Shown here piece by piece: positions 39,425 through 49,300 of a stretch of 64,000 bases of DNA. A model generated the notes under the pieces. The model was not told where the DNA came from. It searched no databases and saw only the letters and a program-made list of their open reading frames with translations. Each line of letters starts with the position of its first letter. Position 1 is the first letter of the stretch. Source of the DNA: Confluentibacter citreus (lineage in GTDB: Bacteria; Bacteroidota; Bacteroidia; Flavobacteriales; Flavobacteriaceae); contig NZ_NIXN01000001.1 of NCBI RefSeq assembly GCF_002807055.1, positions 1,240,001 through 1,304,000 of the forward strand, in the 5' to 3' direction. A program made the position numbers and the translations under genes.

Positions 39425-40996
39425 CTAATCACTATTAGAGATACGATCGCTTATGTGGAAATAATCAAAATCCACAGAGCCACCTATATGTTTTGTAGCA
39501 TAATTGAACAGACCAAATCTGTATCCCATAAAATGCGGGAGTGTGTAAGGCATGTTTATAGTGTCCCCAATACGTGTCCAAGATGTTCCATCCAAGCTAT
39601 AAAAGAAATTAGCTTTGTCGGTTTTATCTTTAAAATTACATTCCGCTTTAAAATAGATTTTGTTTTGGTTTAGTGGGACACTTTCCAATTCCTTAACAAC
39701 ATCACCAGCAGCACTAACCATAATAATTTTTTTAGCTCCATTATCAATTTTCACACCAACCAGTCCAAATTCTTTTTGTAATAAACATAAGCCAGCAAAA
39801 TCCCCTTCTTTCATATTTAATAAATCAAGCGACGTAGAACCCGTGCTTTCTGGACCAATGGTACGTTGTGTCAATGTGTTTTTTGCTTGAACAAAACTGG
39901 TATCAATTCTACCGGTTTTTAATCTTAAATAGCCTTTTCGTTCTTTAAGGGACCAAAGTGAATTATCTGGATTGTGGTTCCATTGCCAAACTAAAGGAAG
40001 TGCCCTGTCTTTTTTCTTGCGTTTAAAATCATCTGATGCTACCAAAGCCGGTATTAAACCTTTGCTAGCAGGTAGGTCAAGAGTTTCAGGTACTTTGCCT
40101 TCTTCACCTAAAATAGGCCAACCGTCTTCCCATTTTACAGGTACGATATATGGAATACGTCCAACACCACCATAATCCCTAAATAAATAAGAGAACCATC
40201 TGCCATCAGGTGTGTCAATAAGTCCGCCTTGCGCCACACCTAAATCTTGTAGACCAACTTTGCCTTCCCACGGACCATTGATGTTGTCCGCTCGGTGAAT
40301 AACCACAGTACGCATGCCACCCCTAGGCCAAGTAATATTAAATAGGTAATATTTGCCATTGACTTTAAAAAGCTGAGAACCTTCAGCACCAAGCATGATA
40401 TTAGTTCCTGCTGGAGCACTAGCATTTTCTATTAAAACGCGCTCTGTGCCTTCCTTAACACCTGAAAGGTCATCCTTTAATTCCGCTATATTAAGTTTGC
40501 CTGCAGCCCAAATCATGTATATTTTGCCATCATCATCAAAAAAGATGGTATTGTCATGATAAGAAGGTTTGAATTCTATTTTATTCAAAGGACCTTTTTC
40601 AAGATCTTTGGTAGTGAAAATATAGGTTTTTCCTGTTGTTGCAGAAAACGTGCTCACGTAAAAAGTCCCATTATGATAGCGTATGCAACTGGCCCATGAG
40701 CCTCTTCCATACATATTCTTACCATTTTCTAAATCAAGTTCGTCATTATTGCCAAGCGTTTCGTAGCCATAATTGATGAGTTCCCAATTCACTAAATCCT
40801 TCGATTTCATGATTGGCAATCCTGGACTCATGTGCATGGTTGTACTACTCATATAGTAGGTGTCTCCTACACGGACCATGGATGCGTCTGGTACATCGGC
40901 AAAAATTATTGGGTTTTCAGCTTTGTTATTTTGAGCATTAGCAGTACAAACAATTAATAAGCTTAAAATTAGTGTGAATTTGAAAAGTAATTTCAT
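39425..40996 (-). CDS. GH43 family beta-xylosidase/arabinofuranosidase (two-domain type)
   Basis: The protein has 523 residues with a signal peptide ending at ANAQ. The propeller motifs are FADVPDASMVRVGDTYYMSSTTMHMSP (base candidate Asp37), YHDNTIFFDDDGK (Asp148) and GAEGSQLFKVNGKYYLF (Glu205). DGRWFSYLFRDYGGVGR follows, as in GH43_12-type enzymes. The C-terminal region (about 330-523) is a GH43_C2 beta-sandwich with FFYSLDGTSWTRIG. Characterised relatives are arabinofuranosidases or xylosidases of hemicellulose PULs. It is a distinct GH43 lineage from the other four in the operon. Confidence 0.88.
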   Translation of the reverse strand: MKLLFKFTLILSLLIVCTANAQNNKAENPIIFADVPDASMVRVGDTYYMSSTTMHMSPGLPIMKSKDLVNWELINYGYETLGNNDELDLENGKNMYGRGSWASCIRYHNGTFYVSTFSATTGKTYIFTTKDLEKGPLNKIEFKPSYHDNTIFFDDDGKIYMIWAAGKLNIAELKDDLSGVKEGTERVLIENASAPAGTNIMLGAEGSQLFKVNGKYYLFNITWPRGGMRTVVIHRADNINGPWEGKVGLQDLGVAQGGLIDTPDGRWFSYLFRDYGGVGRIPYIVPVKWEDGWPILGEEGKVPETLDLPASKGLIPALVASDDFKRKKKDRALPLVWQWNHNPDNSLWSLKERKGYLRLKTGRIDTSFVQAKNTLTQRTIGPESTGSTSLDLLNMKEGDFAGLCLLQKEFGLVGVKIDNGAKKIIMVSAAGDVVKELESVPLNQNKIYFKAECNFKDKTDKANFFYSLDGTSWTRIGDTINMPYTLPHFMGYRFGLFNYATKHIGGSVDFDYFHISDRISNSD

Positions 40997-41028
40997 TGAT
41001 TTTTTGATGTTTTATTATGATTTTATTT

Positions 41029-43317
41029 TTATTCCTTTAAAATTCTTAATTCATAAAACCTGGGAGTTGGTTTGCCATCCTTAGAAGTTATTTTTACATC
41101 AATGACTTCTATATTACTTATATCTATTCTAATGGTTTTATCTTTTGTTGAAATAATGTTGGCAGGTTTTTCATTAATGGAAATACCCACATTATCTAAT
41201 TTTAATTCATCCAATACTGTAATATCTAAAAATTTCCCTTGTAGATTTTTGTTTGAAAGTTGGTAAGAGATATAGCCACGCGTGCTTCTCCAAAATTTAT
41301 CATCACTAAATCCAGAGTTGCTTTTTTCGCCTTTATATAAATGGCCTACTTCGGGTTGTTGTTCGCCACAGTTTACTTTGTCCACTGTTTTGGCTTCAAG
41401 AGCCGCTGCTTCGATTTCCTGCTGTTTCAGTAAGGCTTGTTTTTCTTTGTATTCTTCTTGACTATAAGTTTGAAAATACATTTGGTAGCGCGCATCGTGT
41501 AGTTCAAAAAAAGGTTGCAGTTCTAAAGAATCTAAACTGAAACGACGATTTCCAATATCTTTGATTTTAGAAAGATAGGTGTCTTTATTACCTACTAAAG
41601 CATAAGCTTGATCCAATGGGATATATTTACCATGTGTAGCATGCCCCATACGGCTATCGTCTGCAAATAAACCATCCAAATCTTCAGTTGAGGTTTTGGC
41701 GGCTAAAACGATAGGCCCATCAACAAACGCCACCCAATTGGAGCCGTCTGGTAAATTTTCTAAATGGGTTGCCGTTTTAAATTTAACGGTGATGTTGTCT
41801 CCAGATTTCCATGTTCTATTGATATTGATGTAACCAGATGGATTCTCTTGTATTTTTTGAACCTTTCCATTTATTAAAACTTCAAAATTTTCAGCCCATT
41901 TAGGTCGACGAATGTTTAGCGCAAATGTTTGTTTCTTTTTGAGTTTTAAGATTATTTCCGACTGATTTTCATAAGGGAATTTGGTGTTTTGAGTCAACTC
42001 AATCCCTTTTTCTTTCCAATTCAAAGTTGACGGAATAAAAAGATTTACAAACACATTGGTATTATTATGACTGTAAACAAGTTCACCGTATTTAGTATGA
42101 TTTTCTAAACCAGAACCCACACAACACCACATACTGGTTTCTGGTTGGGAATACACTCGGTAGTGGTTAGGACGTATGGGTGTAAAATATACAAAACCGC
42201 CTTTTTCTGGATGTTGACTAGACAAAATATGGTTGTAAAGGGTGCGTTCGTAAAAATCTAAATACGACACATCATTATTATTAAAAAAGAGGGCTTTGCT
42301 TAAACGCAGCATGTTGTAAGAATTACATGTTTCTGGGCCTTCGTTCGATTTTACCATACCGCTAAAATCATCAATAGGATTAAAATGTTCCCCAACACTA
42401 TTTCCACCAAAGGCTACACTACGAGTGTGAGTCACATTATTCCAGAAATACTTCACAGCCTCATGTAATTCCTCATCATTAGTTAGGGAAGCCACCTTTT
42501 CATAACCAAGAACTTTTGGTATTTGGGTGTTGGCATGCATCCCCGTTAACTTATCTTCTTTCTGTAATAATGGATTTAAGAAATTTTTATGCGTTAGTTT
42601 TTTAGCTGTGTTTAAGTATTTTTCATCTTTTGTAATAATGTATAAATCGGCAAAAGATTCATTGATGCCACCATGTTCGGTTCTTAAAATGTTTTGTATT
42701 TGCTCATCGGAAAGCGGTTCAATCAAATCTATAAACCAATCCCCTAATTTTATAACAATGGTTTTGGCTTTTTCGCTATTGGTAAAGTGATACGTATCAA
42801 TTAAGCCAGCGAACAATTTATGGATATTATAAAGGGGCACCCAGGTATTATTTAAACCGAAACCGCTTCCATCTATATCACCTTTATGAATACGTTCCCA
42901 GAATATTTTTCCTTGCGGAATGCCGCCAACATAGCCATTGCCATTTTTAATTTGACAACGTTCCAATTCAGAGAGCATATAATCCAAACGGGTTTTTAAT
43001 TCGGTATTATCAGTGGAAGCGTAAAGCATAGCTAGAGCCGATAAATAATGCCCAGCAATATGACCATCTAGACCGATACTTTCCCAGTTGCCATAGCGTT
43101 CATCTTTTGTTGGTAAACCCGCATCTATTAAATAAGGGGCTAAAAGCCTATCGGGTTCCATATCAAGGATGTATTTTAAATCAACGTCTTGGGCATTTTT
43201 AAAAGGACCATCTGTGATCCTAACATCTTGGAATTTAAAAGACTGCATTTGGGCCAGCCCAACAAAAGTTATAAAAAATAAAAAAGTAGCATGAGCAATA
43301 TTCTTTTTTAATGACAT
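41029..43317 (-). CDS. DUF1680 family beta-L-arabinofuranosidase (GH127/GH146 type), long form
   Basis: The frame is open to 43407; the ATG at 43317 starts a proper signal peptide (MSLKKNIAHATFLFFITF) and gives 762 residues. The catalytic zinc site is complete: Glu329 and Cys331 (GPETCNSYN) and Cys398-Cys399 (MWCCVGSG). NGNGYVGGIPQG and NTWVPLYNIHKLFAGLIDTY mark the barrel. Compared with the 613-residue paralogue at 34873 it has an extra C-terminal beta-domain (about 640-762) that includes a charged helical linker rich in Glu/Ala/Lys and ends TPRFYELRILKE. The longer form resembles GH146 enzymes of arabinan PULs. The two paralogues are divergent in sequence and probably cut different beta-L-arabinofuranosyl linkages. 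Confidence 0.88.
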   Translation of the reverse strand: MSLKKNIAHATFLFFITFVGLAQMQSFKFQDVRITDGPFKNAQDVDLKYILDMEPDRLLAPYLIDAGLPTKDERYGNWESIGLDGHIAGHYLSALAMLYASTDNTELKTRLDYMLSELERCQIKNGNGYVGGIPQGKIFWERIHKGDIDGSGFGLNNTWVPLYNIHKLFAGLIDTYHFTNSEKAKTIVIKLGDWFIDLIEPLSDEQIQNILRTEHGGINESFADLYIITKDEKYLNTAKKLTHKNFLNPLLQKEDKLTGMHANTQIPKVLGYEKVASLTNDEELHEAVKYFWNNVTHTRSVAFGGNSVGEHFNPIDDFSGMVKSNEGPETCNSYNMLRLSKALFFNNNDVSYLDFYERTLYNHILSSQHPEKGGFVYFTPIRPNHYRVYSQPETSMWCCVGSGLENHTKYGELVYSHNNTNVFVNLFIPSTLNWKEKGIELTQNTKFPYENQSEIILKLKKKQTFALNIRRPKWAENFEVLINGKVQKIQENPSGYININRTWKSGDNITVKFKTATHLENLPDGSNWVAFVDGPIVLAAKTSTEDLDGLFADDSRMGHATHGKYIPLDQAYALVGNKDTYLSKIKDIGNRRFSLDSLELQPFFELHDARYQMYFQTYSQEEYKEKQALLKQQEIEAAALEAKTVDKVNCGEQQPEVGHLYKGEKSNSGFSDDKFWRSTRGYISYQLSNKNLQGKFLDITVLDELKLDNVGISINEKPANIISTKDKTIRIDISNIEVIDVKITSKDGKPTPRFYELRILKE

Positions 43318-43411
43318 GGTTCTATTAAGATTCTTAGTACACATTTTAATTATATTTTGTAAACACGTTTTGCTATTTGCAAAAAGTGCTTTAATCATTT
43401 CAATCAATTAT

Positions 43412-45877
43412 CTATTTTACAACAAACGTGTATGACTCCCCTTTTTTAGTTTGTAAATCATATAGAAATGTTGGTTTTATTTGTAATGGTTCAATGTTAG
43501 ATGCTTCTGATATAATTGGAGTAGCAATATCATTAACCACAAAAAAGCCATTTGGATTTTTACCTGAAGCGTTTTTTAATTTTTTACCGGCTTTTGATTT
43601 TATTTCATTAGGCGTTCTTAAACGAAGATTGCCACCTAGGTTTGATTTAATTTCAACTGAAACCAATTTGTGGTTTTCCCAAACCATATTGGAAATTTCA
43701 AAGCCTCCTCTTGCAAGTATACCCGCAATGGTACCCTTATCAAAATTATCTGGCAGGGCAGGTAATAAATGAACGGCGCCATCAGAACTTTGCATGATCA
43801 TTTCTGTAATGCCCGAAGTACAACCAAAATTACCATCTATTTGAAAAGGTGGATGTGCATCAAACAAATTATTATACGTTCCGCCACCACCACGTACAGT
43901 TCCCAATGGCATTAATTGGTTTTGAATTAATTTATAAGCATGGTTGCCATCTTGCATTTTTGCCCACCAATTAACTTTCCAACCCATACTCCAGCCTGTA
44001 GAGACATCACCTCTATGTAAAAGTGTGTTTTTTGCTGCAGCAAAAAGTTTCGGATTGCTGTAAGGTGATATTTGATTGGATGGATACAAACCATATAAAT
44101 GTGAAATATGTCGGTGGTTATCATTAGGGTCATCAACATCATCCAACCACTCTTGAATTTGATTGTGCTTCCCAATATGCATTGGAGGTAATCTTTTCTT
44201 CATGGTTTTTAACTTTTCAACAAATGCTTTGTCTTTGCCAAGTATTTCTGCTGCGTTAATGGTGGAGCTAAAGACATCAAAAACAATTTGATTATCCATA
44301 GTAGAACCAGCAGTAATGGATGCCCCTTGATGTTCTTTTGGTGCATTTTCAGGAGAATTCCCAGGAGCTACCACGAGCCATTTATATGTAGGGTGCTCCA
44401 CAAGGAAATCGGCATAAAACTCCGCAGCACCTTTAATGGCAGTATAGGCCGATTCTAAATACGTTTTATCACCTGTGTACAAATAACGTTCCCATAAGTG
44501 TTGACTCAACCAACCGCCACCACCGTTCCAAATACCCCAAAAAGACCCATCTAAAGGACCAGTGATTCTCCAAATATCAGTATTATGATGGGCCATCCAT
44601 CCACCAGCACCATACATAACTCTTGCGGTTTCTTTACCAGTTTCAGAAAGTTCCATGATTAACTTTAAAAGCGGCTCATGCATTTCAGAAAGATTGGTTT
44701 TCTCAGCAGGCCAATAATTCATTTCGGTATTGATGTTGATGGTGTATTTACTGTCCCATGCCGGCTTCATATTCCCGTTCCAAATACCTTGAAGATTTGC
44801 TGGTTGCCCTCCTGGTTGCGAAGAAGAAATTAAAAGGTATCTTCCAAATTGGTAATATAAAGTTACAAAGGAAGGATCAGAGGTATTTCTGAAATTATTA
44901 AGTCTTTCGTTGGTTGGTAATTTGCTAGCTTCAGTAGAACCCAAATCCAATTTCACCCTATTGAAATATTTTTGATATGCTTTTATGTGCGCAACTTTCA
45001 TGTCATCAAAATTCTTATTGAATGCTTTGTCCATGTAGTCTTTTGCACGTTGATTTTCATCACCACTGATGTCATTATAATTATTGAAGTTGGATGCAAT
45101 GGAAACAAATATGGTAACGGAGTTTGCATTCTTAATCTCTACGGAATTATCATTAGGTGTGATGGTTCCGCCATCAGTTTTTATCCTTCCCAAAGCATTA
45201 AACTCTACTTTTCCTTCCACACCTTCATGGTCGCTAGTAGTGCCCCAAAGCGATAATTCGTTGTTGCCATTAATTTTAATGTCGTTTTTAGTATGTTGGG
45301 TAGTTAGAGCCGCTGAAAAAGATAATTTTCCTGGCTTATCGGCAGAAAGACGTATCACCATCACTCGGTCTGGAAAAGACGTGAAAGCTTCTCTGGTATA
45401 GGTTACACCATCAACTGTATATGAAGTTTTGGTAGTAGCATTTTCAATATCCAATTCACGATAATAATTAGAAAAATTTTCATGACCTGTAAAAGTCAGT
45501 TCTAAATTTCCAACTGGCTGGAACATTTGTCCATGCGATTTTTTCGTGATAATTCTTTGGTTAGCCATATTCTCTGCGGCTTTGTATTCGCCTTCAAAAA
45601 TGAGTTTTCTAACACTGTCAAGAGCTCCTAAGGCATTAGGGTTATCGTTTCTATTCGGACTACCGCTCCATACGGTATGTTCATTAAGTTGGAAAATTTC
45701 TTTTTCCACATTGCCGTAAACCATGGCCGCTTGGAAACCATTGCCAATGGGCAGTGCGTTTTCCCAAACACTACCAGATGGGGTGTTGTACCATAATTTT
45801 AAATCGTTCGTGTTTTGTCCGAATCCCGAAATGGAAATTCCGATAAAAAATAAAAAGATAATTAGTTTTTTTCTCAC
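43412..45877 (-). CDS. GH95 alpha-L-fucosidase/alpha-L-galactosidase
   Basis: The protein has 821 residues with a signal peptide ending at GFGQ. GH95 features: N-terminal beta-domain (LWYNTPSGSVWENALPIGNG, HTVWSGSPNR), then an (alpha/alpha)6 barrel with NINTEMNYWPAE, where Asn381 and Asn383 match the base-activating pair of the family, SPENAP with the likely acid Glu, and QIDGNFGCTSGITEM. Most GH95 enzymes remove alpha-1,2-L-fucose, but a Bacteroides ovatus xylan-PUL member removes alpha-L-galactose from corn glucuronoarabinoxylan. In this context the L-galactosidase role is attractive. It is the first gene of the operon, beside a divergent regulatory region. Confidence 0.92.
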   Translation of the reverse strand: MRKKLIIFLFFIGISISGFGQNTNDLKLWYNTPSGSVWENALPIGNGFQAAMVYGNVEKEIFQLNEHTVWSGSPNRNDNPNALGALDSVRKLIFEGEYKAAENMANQRIITKKSHGQMFQPVGNLELTFTGHENFSNYYRELDIENATTKTSYTVDGVTYTREAFTSFPDRVMVIRLSADKPGKLSFSAALTTQHTKNDIKINGNNELSLWGTTSDHEGVEGKVEFNALGRIKTDGGTITPNDNSVEIKNANSVTIFVSIASNFNNYNDISGDENQRAKDYMDKAFNKNFDDMKVAHIKAYQKYFNRVKLDLGSTEASKLPTNERLNNFRNTSDPSFVTLYYQFGRYLLISSSQPGGQPANLQGIWNGNMKPAWDSKYTININTEMNYWPAEKTNLSEMHEPLLKLIMELSETGKETARVMYGAGGWMAHHNTDIWRITGPLDGSFWGIWNGGGGWLSQHLWERYLYTGDKTYLESAYTAIKGAAEFYADFLVEHPTYKWLVVAPGNSPENAPKEHQGASITAGSTMDNQIVFDVFSSTINAAEILGKDKAFVEKLKTMKKRLPPMHIGKHNQIQEWLDDVDDPNDNHRHISHLYGLYPSNQISPYSNPKLFAAAKNTLLHRGDVSTGWSMGWKVNWWAKMQDGNHAYKLIQNQLMPLGTVRGGGGTYNNLFDAHPPFQIDGNFGCTSGITEMIMQSSDGAVHLLPALPDNFDKGTIAGILARGGFEISNMVWENHKLVSVEIKSNLGGNLRLRTPNEIKSKAGKKLKNASGKNPNGFFVVNDIATPIISEASNIEPLQIKPTFLYDLQTKKGESYTFVVK

Positions 45878-45938
45878 TTTAGTTTGCTTTTTTAGGTAAG
45901 GTTTAAGTGCTTTTAAATAGAAAAATAAATATAAGACA

Positions 45939-45963
45939 TAAAAGTGTAAAAATTACACTTTTA
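45939..45963. promoter_or_regulatory. Perfect 11-bp inverted repeat upstream of the GH95-led operon, candidate operator
   Basis: Arms TAAAAGTGTAA (45939-45949) and TTACACTTTTA (45953-45963) are separated by AAA. The element lies 62-86 nt before the GH95 start codon. Dyad symmetry, the short spacer and the promoter-proximal position fit a dimeric regulator site. A transcript hairpin is the alternative. Confidence 0.55.
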
Positions 45964-46021
45964 AATATAAAAATATTCAATCCTCTATAAATTTACAGAA
46001 AGAGCTTAAAATTTAATAATT

Positions 46022-46043
46022 GTGACAGGCTCTTTCATTGTCA
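46022..46043. repeat. Bipartite TGACA/TGTCA element, copy 1
   Basis: It reads GTGACAGGCTCTT followed by TCATTGTCA, so TGACA (46023-46027) and TGTCA (46039-46043) face each other. A second copy lies about 198 nt to the right. It is a candidate regulator site in the divergent promoter region. Confidence 0.5.
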
Positions 46044-46219
46044 ACCTTTACGAAATCAGAAAAGGAATACCGTAATTTATTTTGCAATTTTTTTCAACTG
46101 ATATATATCATTGAAAAAGCAGATTTCTAAATATATTTTTAAACAAAACAAAGAAACGATGTAACTATTTTAAGGTATTGTGATGCTTTATATTCTGCTA
46201 AGTGAAATGTCTTATTCGG

Positions 46220-46250
46220 GTGACAGGTTCTTATCGGGTTATCATTGTCA
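46220..46250. repeat. Bipartite TGACA/TGTCA element, copy 2
   Basis: It reads GTGACAGGTTCTT, then nine extra bases, then TCATTGTCA. It matches copy 1 at 21 of 22 positions apart from the 9-nt insertion. TGACA is at 46221-46225 and TGTCA at 46246-46250. Confidence 0.5.
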
Positions 46251-46350
46251 TCATTTTTTACCTTGCCTCCTAATTTCCTTTATCATTTTTGAACTTAAAA
46301 TTATAGAAAAAAACTATTGAATTATGTAATGCCTTGTATCTATACTGTAA

Positions 46351-46358
46351 TATCTTTG
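46351..46358 (+). promoter_or_regulatory. Candidate -7 box for tamB-tamL
   Basis: TATCTTTG matches the Bacteroidota -7 consensus TAnnTTTG exactly. A TTG at 46334-46336 is only 14 nt upstream, shorter than the usual -33 spacing. The start codon lies 24 nt downstream of the box. Confidence 0.5.
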
Positions 46359-46381
46359 AATATCCGTTTTAAGATGAATAG

Positions 46382-49300
46382 TTGAAGAAAGCCGCCAAAC
46401 TTATATTAAAAGTTGTCTTGCTAATTGTAGCACTATTTTTAATACTGGTTATTTCAATACAGTTGCCTTTTGTTCAGAATATTGCAAAAAATAAAGCCGT
46501 AAACTATTTAGAAACTAAAATTAAGACCAAAGTTGAAATCGGTTCCCTAGAAATAAGTTTCCCTAAAGACATTATTTTAAATGATTTTTATTTTGAAGAC
46601 CAGTCAAGCGATACACTTTTAGCAGGAAAGTCATTAAAAGTTGATATTGGTCTTTTTGCTTTGTTAAGTAATAAAGTAGAGATTAACTCCATAGACTTAG
46701 AAGAAACTACCATAAACATTAAGATTGATAAAGATTCCATTTCCAATTTCGATTATATTATCAAAGCTTTTGAAACTCCAACTAAACCGGAAAGTGATGA
46801 GCCAATTGAATTATCAGTAGATAAAGTTAATCTCAATAACATCAGGTTTAGTTATAACGATCAAGTGTCAAATATTAATACCGCCGTTAAATTTTTAGAA
46901 TTTAAAGCGCGATTAAAAGCCATCGATTTAGAAAAGCGAATCCTAACTATAAACAGTTTGGAGTTAAATAATACAAATGGTTATGTCACCTTAAGTGCCT
47001 CAGAAAAAGTAAAGGAACCTGAATTAACAGTTGAAGAAAATAGCTCAAGCACATCATGGAACATAACATCCGATGCCGTTAGCATCAACGGTTTTAATTT
47101 TGTATTCGATAATAATAATGCCGAAAGAGTATCGAAAGGTGTGGATTATAACCATCTTAAAATAAATGATTTGAATCTGAATATGGAATCGCTAACGCTA
47201 AATAGCGATGGATATTCTGGCACAATAAATACCTTTAATTTTAATGAAAAAAGCGGTTTTGTTTTAAGCGCATTAACAACCGAATTCAATTACACCACAA
47301 CGAGCGCTTATTTAAAAAACCTGTACTTAGAAACGCCTCAAACTGTTTTAAAAGACCATATTTCAGTCACGTATCCTTCAATTGCATCCTTGAGTGAAAA
47401 TCCACAAAATCTGTATGTCGATGCCAATCTTGAAAATAGCAATATTGCATTTAAGGATGTTTTGTTATTTGTTCCAAGTTTGGATACGAATGATGTTTTT
47501 AAGAATAATCCAAATGCCATTGTAAACTTCAATGCGATTATACAAGGAAATTTAGATGATTTAAAAATTGACAAATTTAATGCCAAAGGTATCGGGAATA
47601 CCATAGCTGACTTTAACGGAACCATAACAGGTCTACCAAATGTTGATAAAAGTGTTTTTGACATTACTATCCTAAACTTTGAAAGTTCCTCGGAAGATAT
47701 CTATGCTTTTATACCAAAAAACACGATTCCCAATACCATTCAACTTCCTGATAATTTTAACATTAAAGGACATTTTAAAGGAAGTATCCATAATTTTGAA
47801 ACGCTTCTGGATTTAAAAAGTTCCTTAGGAAATGCCGTTGTAGATGCCACTTTCGATCAGTCACGAAAAAATAACGAAACATATATTGCCGATGCTAGCT
47901 TGGATAATTTCGATTTAGGCAGATTCATCAAAAATAATCAGTTTGGGAAAGTGACCGCAAATGCGACTATAAATGGAAGAAGTCTGGATCCGTCAACAGC
48001 AACTGCCAAACTCACATCAAAAATCGTAAAATTAAATTTCAATAATTACGAGTATCAAAACTTAAGCCTTGATGGCACGATTGATAATGGCAAGTATGTT
48101 GTCAATGTCAATTTATCGGATCCTAATTTGAATTTTGTTTTAGATGCAAATGGCTCTTCAGATTCGGAAAAGCCGACATTAGATTTAAAGTTGAACATCG
48201 AGCTTGTTGATTTAAACAAATTAAATCTGCACGCGGGACCTTTAAAAATGAAAGGGGATATTGCTGCAAATTTCACTGATTTAAATCCTGACAATTTAAA
48301 TGGTAGCCTGAATTTTAACAACTTTTTAGTGGCTTTGGAAACGGAACAATTTCCGTTAGATACCATAAGTATTAGGGCGGTTTCAACAAAAGAAAAAGAT
48401 TCTATTGTGTTGAAATCCCAATTTGCAAGCGGATTAATTATAGGTAATTATCAGTTGTCTACCATAAGCAACCAACTTATGAATTCCGTTTCAAAATACT
48501 ATCAATTAGATAAAAAATACTTTGCTAATAGCACAGAGCAAGATTTGCAATTTGATGTTATTATTAAGGATAATCCCATTCTTAAAAAAATAGTGCCTCA
48601 AATTACAGAGTTATCAGAAATCAATATCAGCGGGAAATACAATTCTATTAATGATACCATTGTAATGAACGCATCCATTCCTAGATTACACTATGGAACT
48701 ATTGAGATTTCCAACGGTATTATAAATGCAAACACAAAAGAAAATGCCTTGATGTATGATGTGTCCATTGCAAATATTAAAAACAATGATATCATTGTTC
48801 CTAAAACTCAAATTATAGGAAAAATAGAAGACAATGCCGTTGATTATGAGCTGAACATAAAAGATCTAGAGGATACAGACCGCTATCATATTTCGGGAAA
48901 TTTTAAAGACACTAATGGAGCTTCAGAAATTTATTTCAATCCACAGGAATTCTTATTGAATTATGAGAATTGGACCATTAAGGATGACAATCTCATAAGA
49001 ATTGAAAAAAGCGGTATTCTAGTCAATAATTTCGAGATTCAAAATAACCAACAAGTGTTTTCAATTCAATCTGAAACTGCTTTGGTACAATCACCAATTG
49101 CTGTCAATTTTGAAAATTTCAAGCTCGAAACCTTAACAAACATCGTGTCTTCCAATTTTGAAATGGGAGGTCAAGTAAATGGAAAAGCCACTGTAAAAAA
49201 TATAACCTCCAGTCCGTTGTTTGTGGCAGATTTAAATATAGGCGATTTTACGTTTAAAAAAGACACCATCGGGACGCTGACTGTAAAAGTAGACAACGAA

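Larger units (their letters stand above)
45878..46381. other. Divergent regulatory region between the CAZyme operon and tamB
   Basis: A 504-nt noncoding region, very AT-rich. It holds a perfect palindrome near the GH95 start, two copies of a bipartite TGACA/TGTCA element and a -7 box for tamB, each listed separately. No exact - strand -7 box (CAAAnnTA on the + strand) was found for the GH95 promoter, so that promoter may depend on an activator. Confidence 0.6.
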
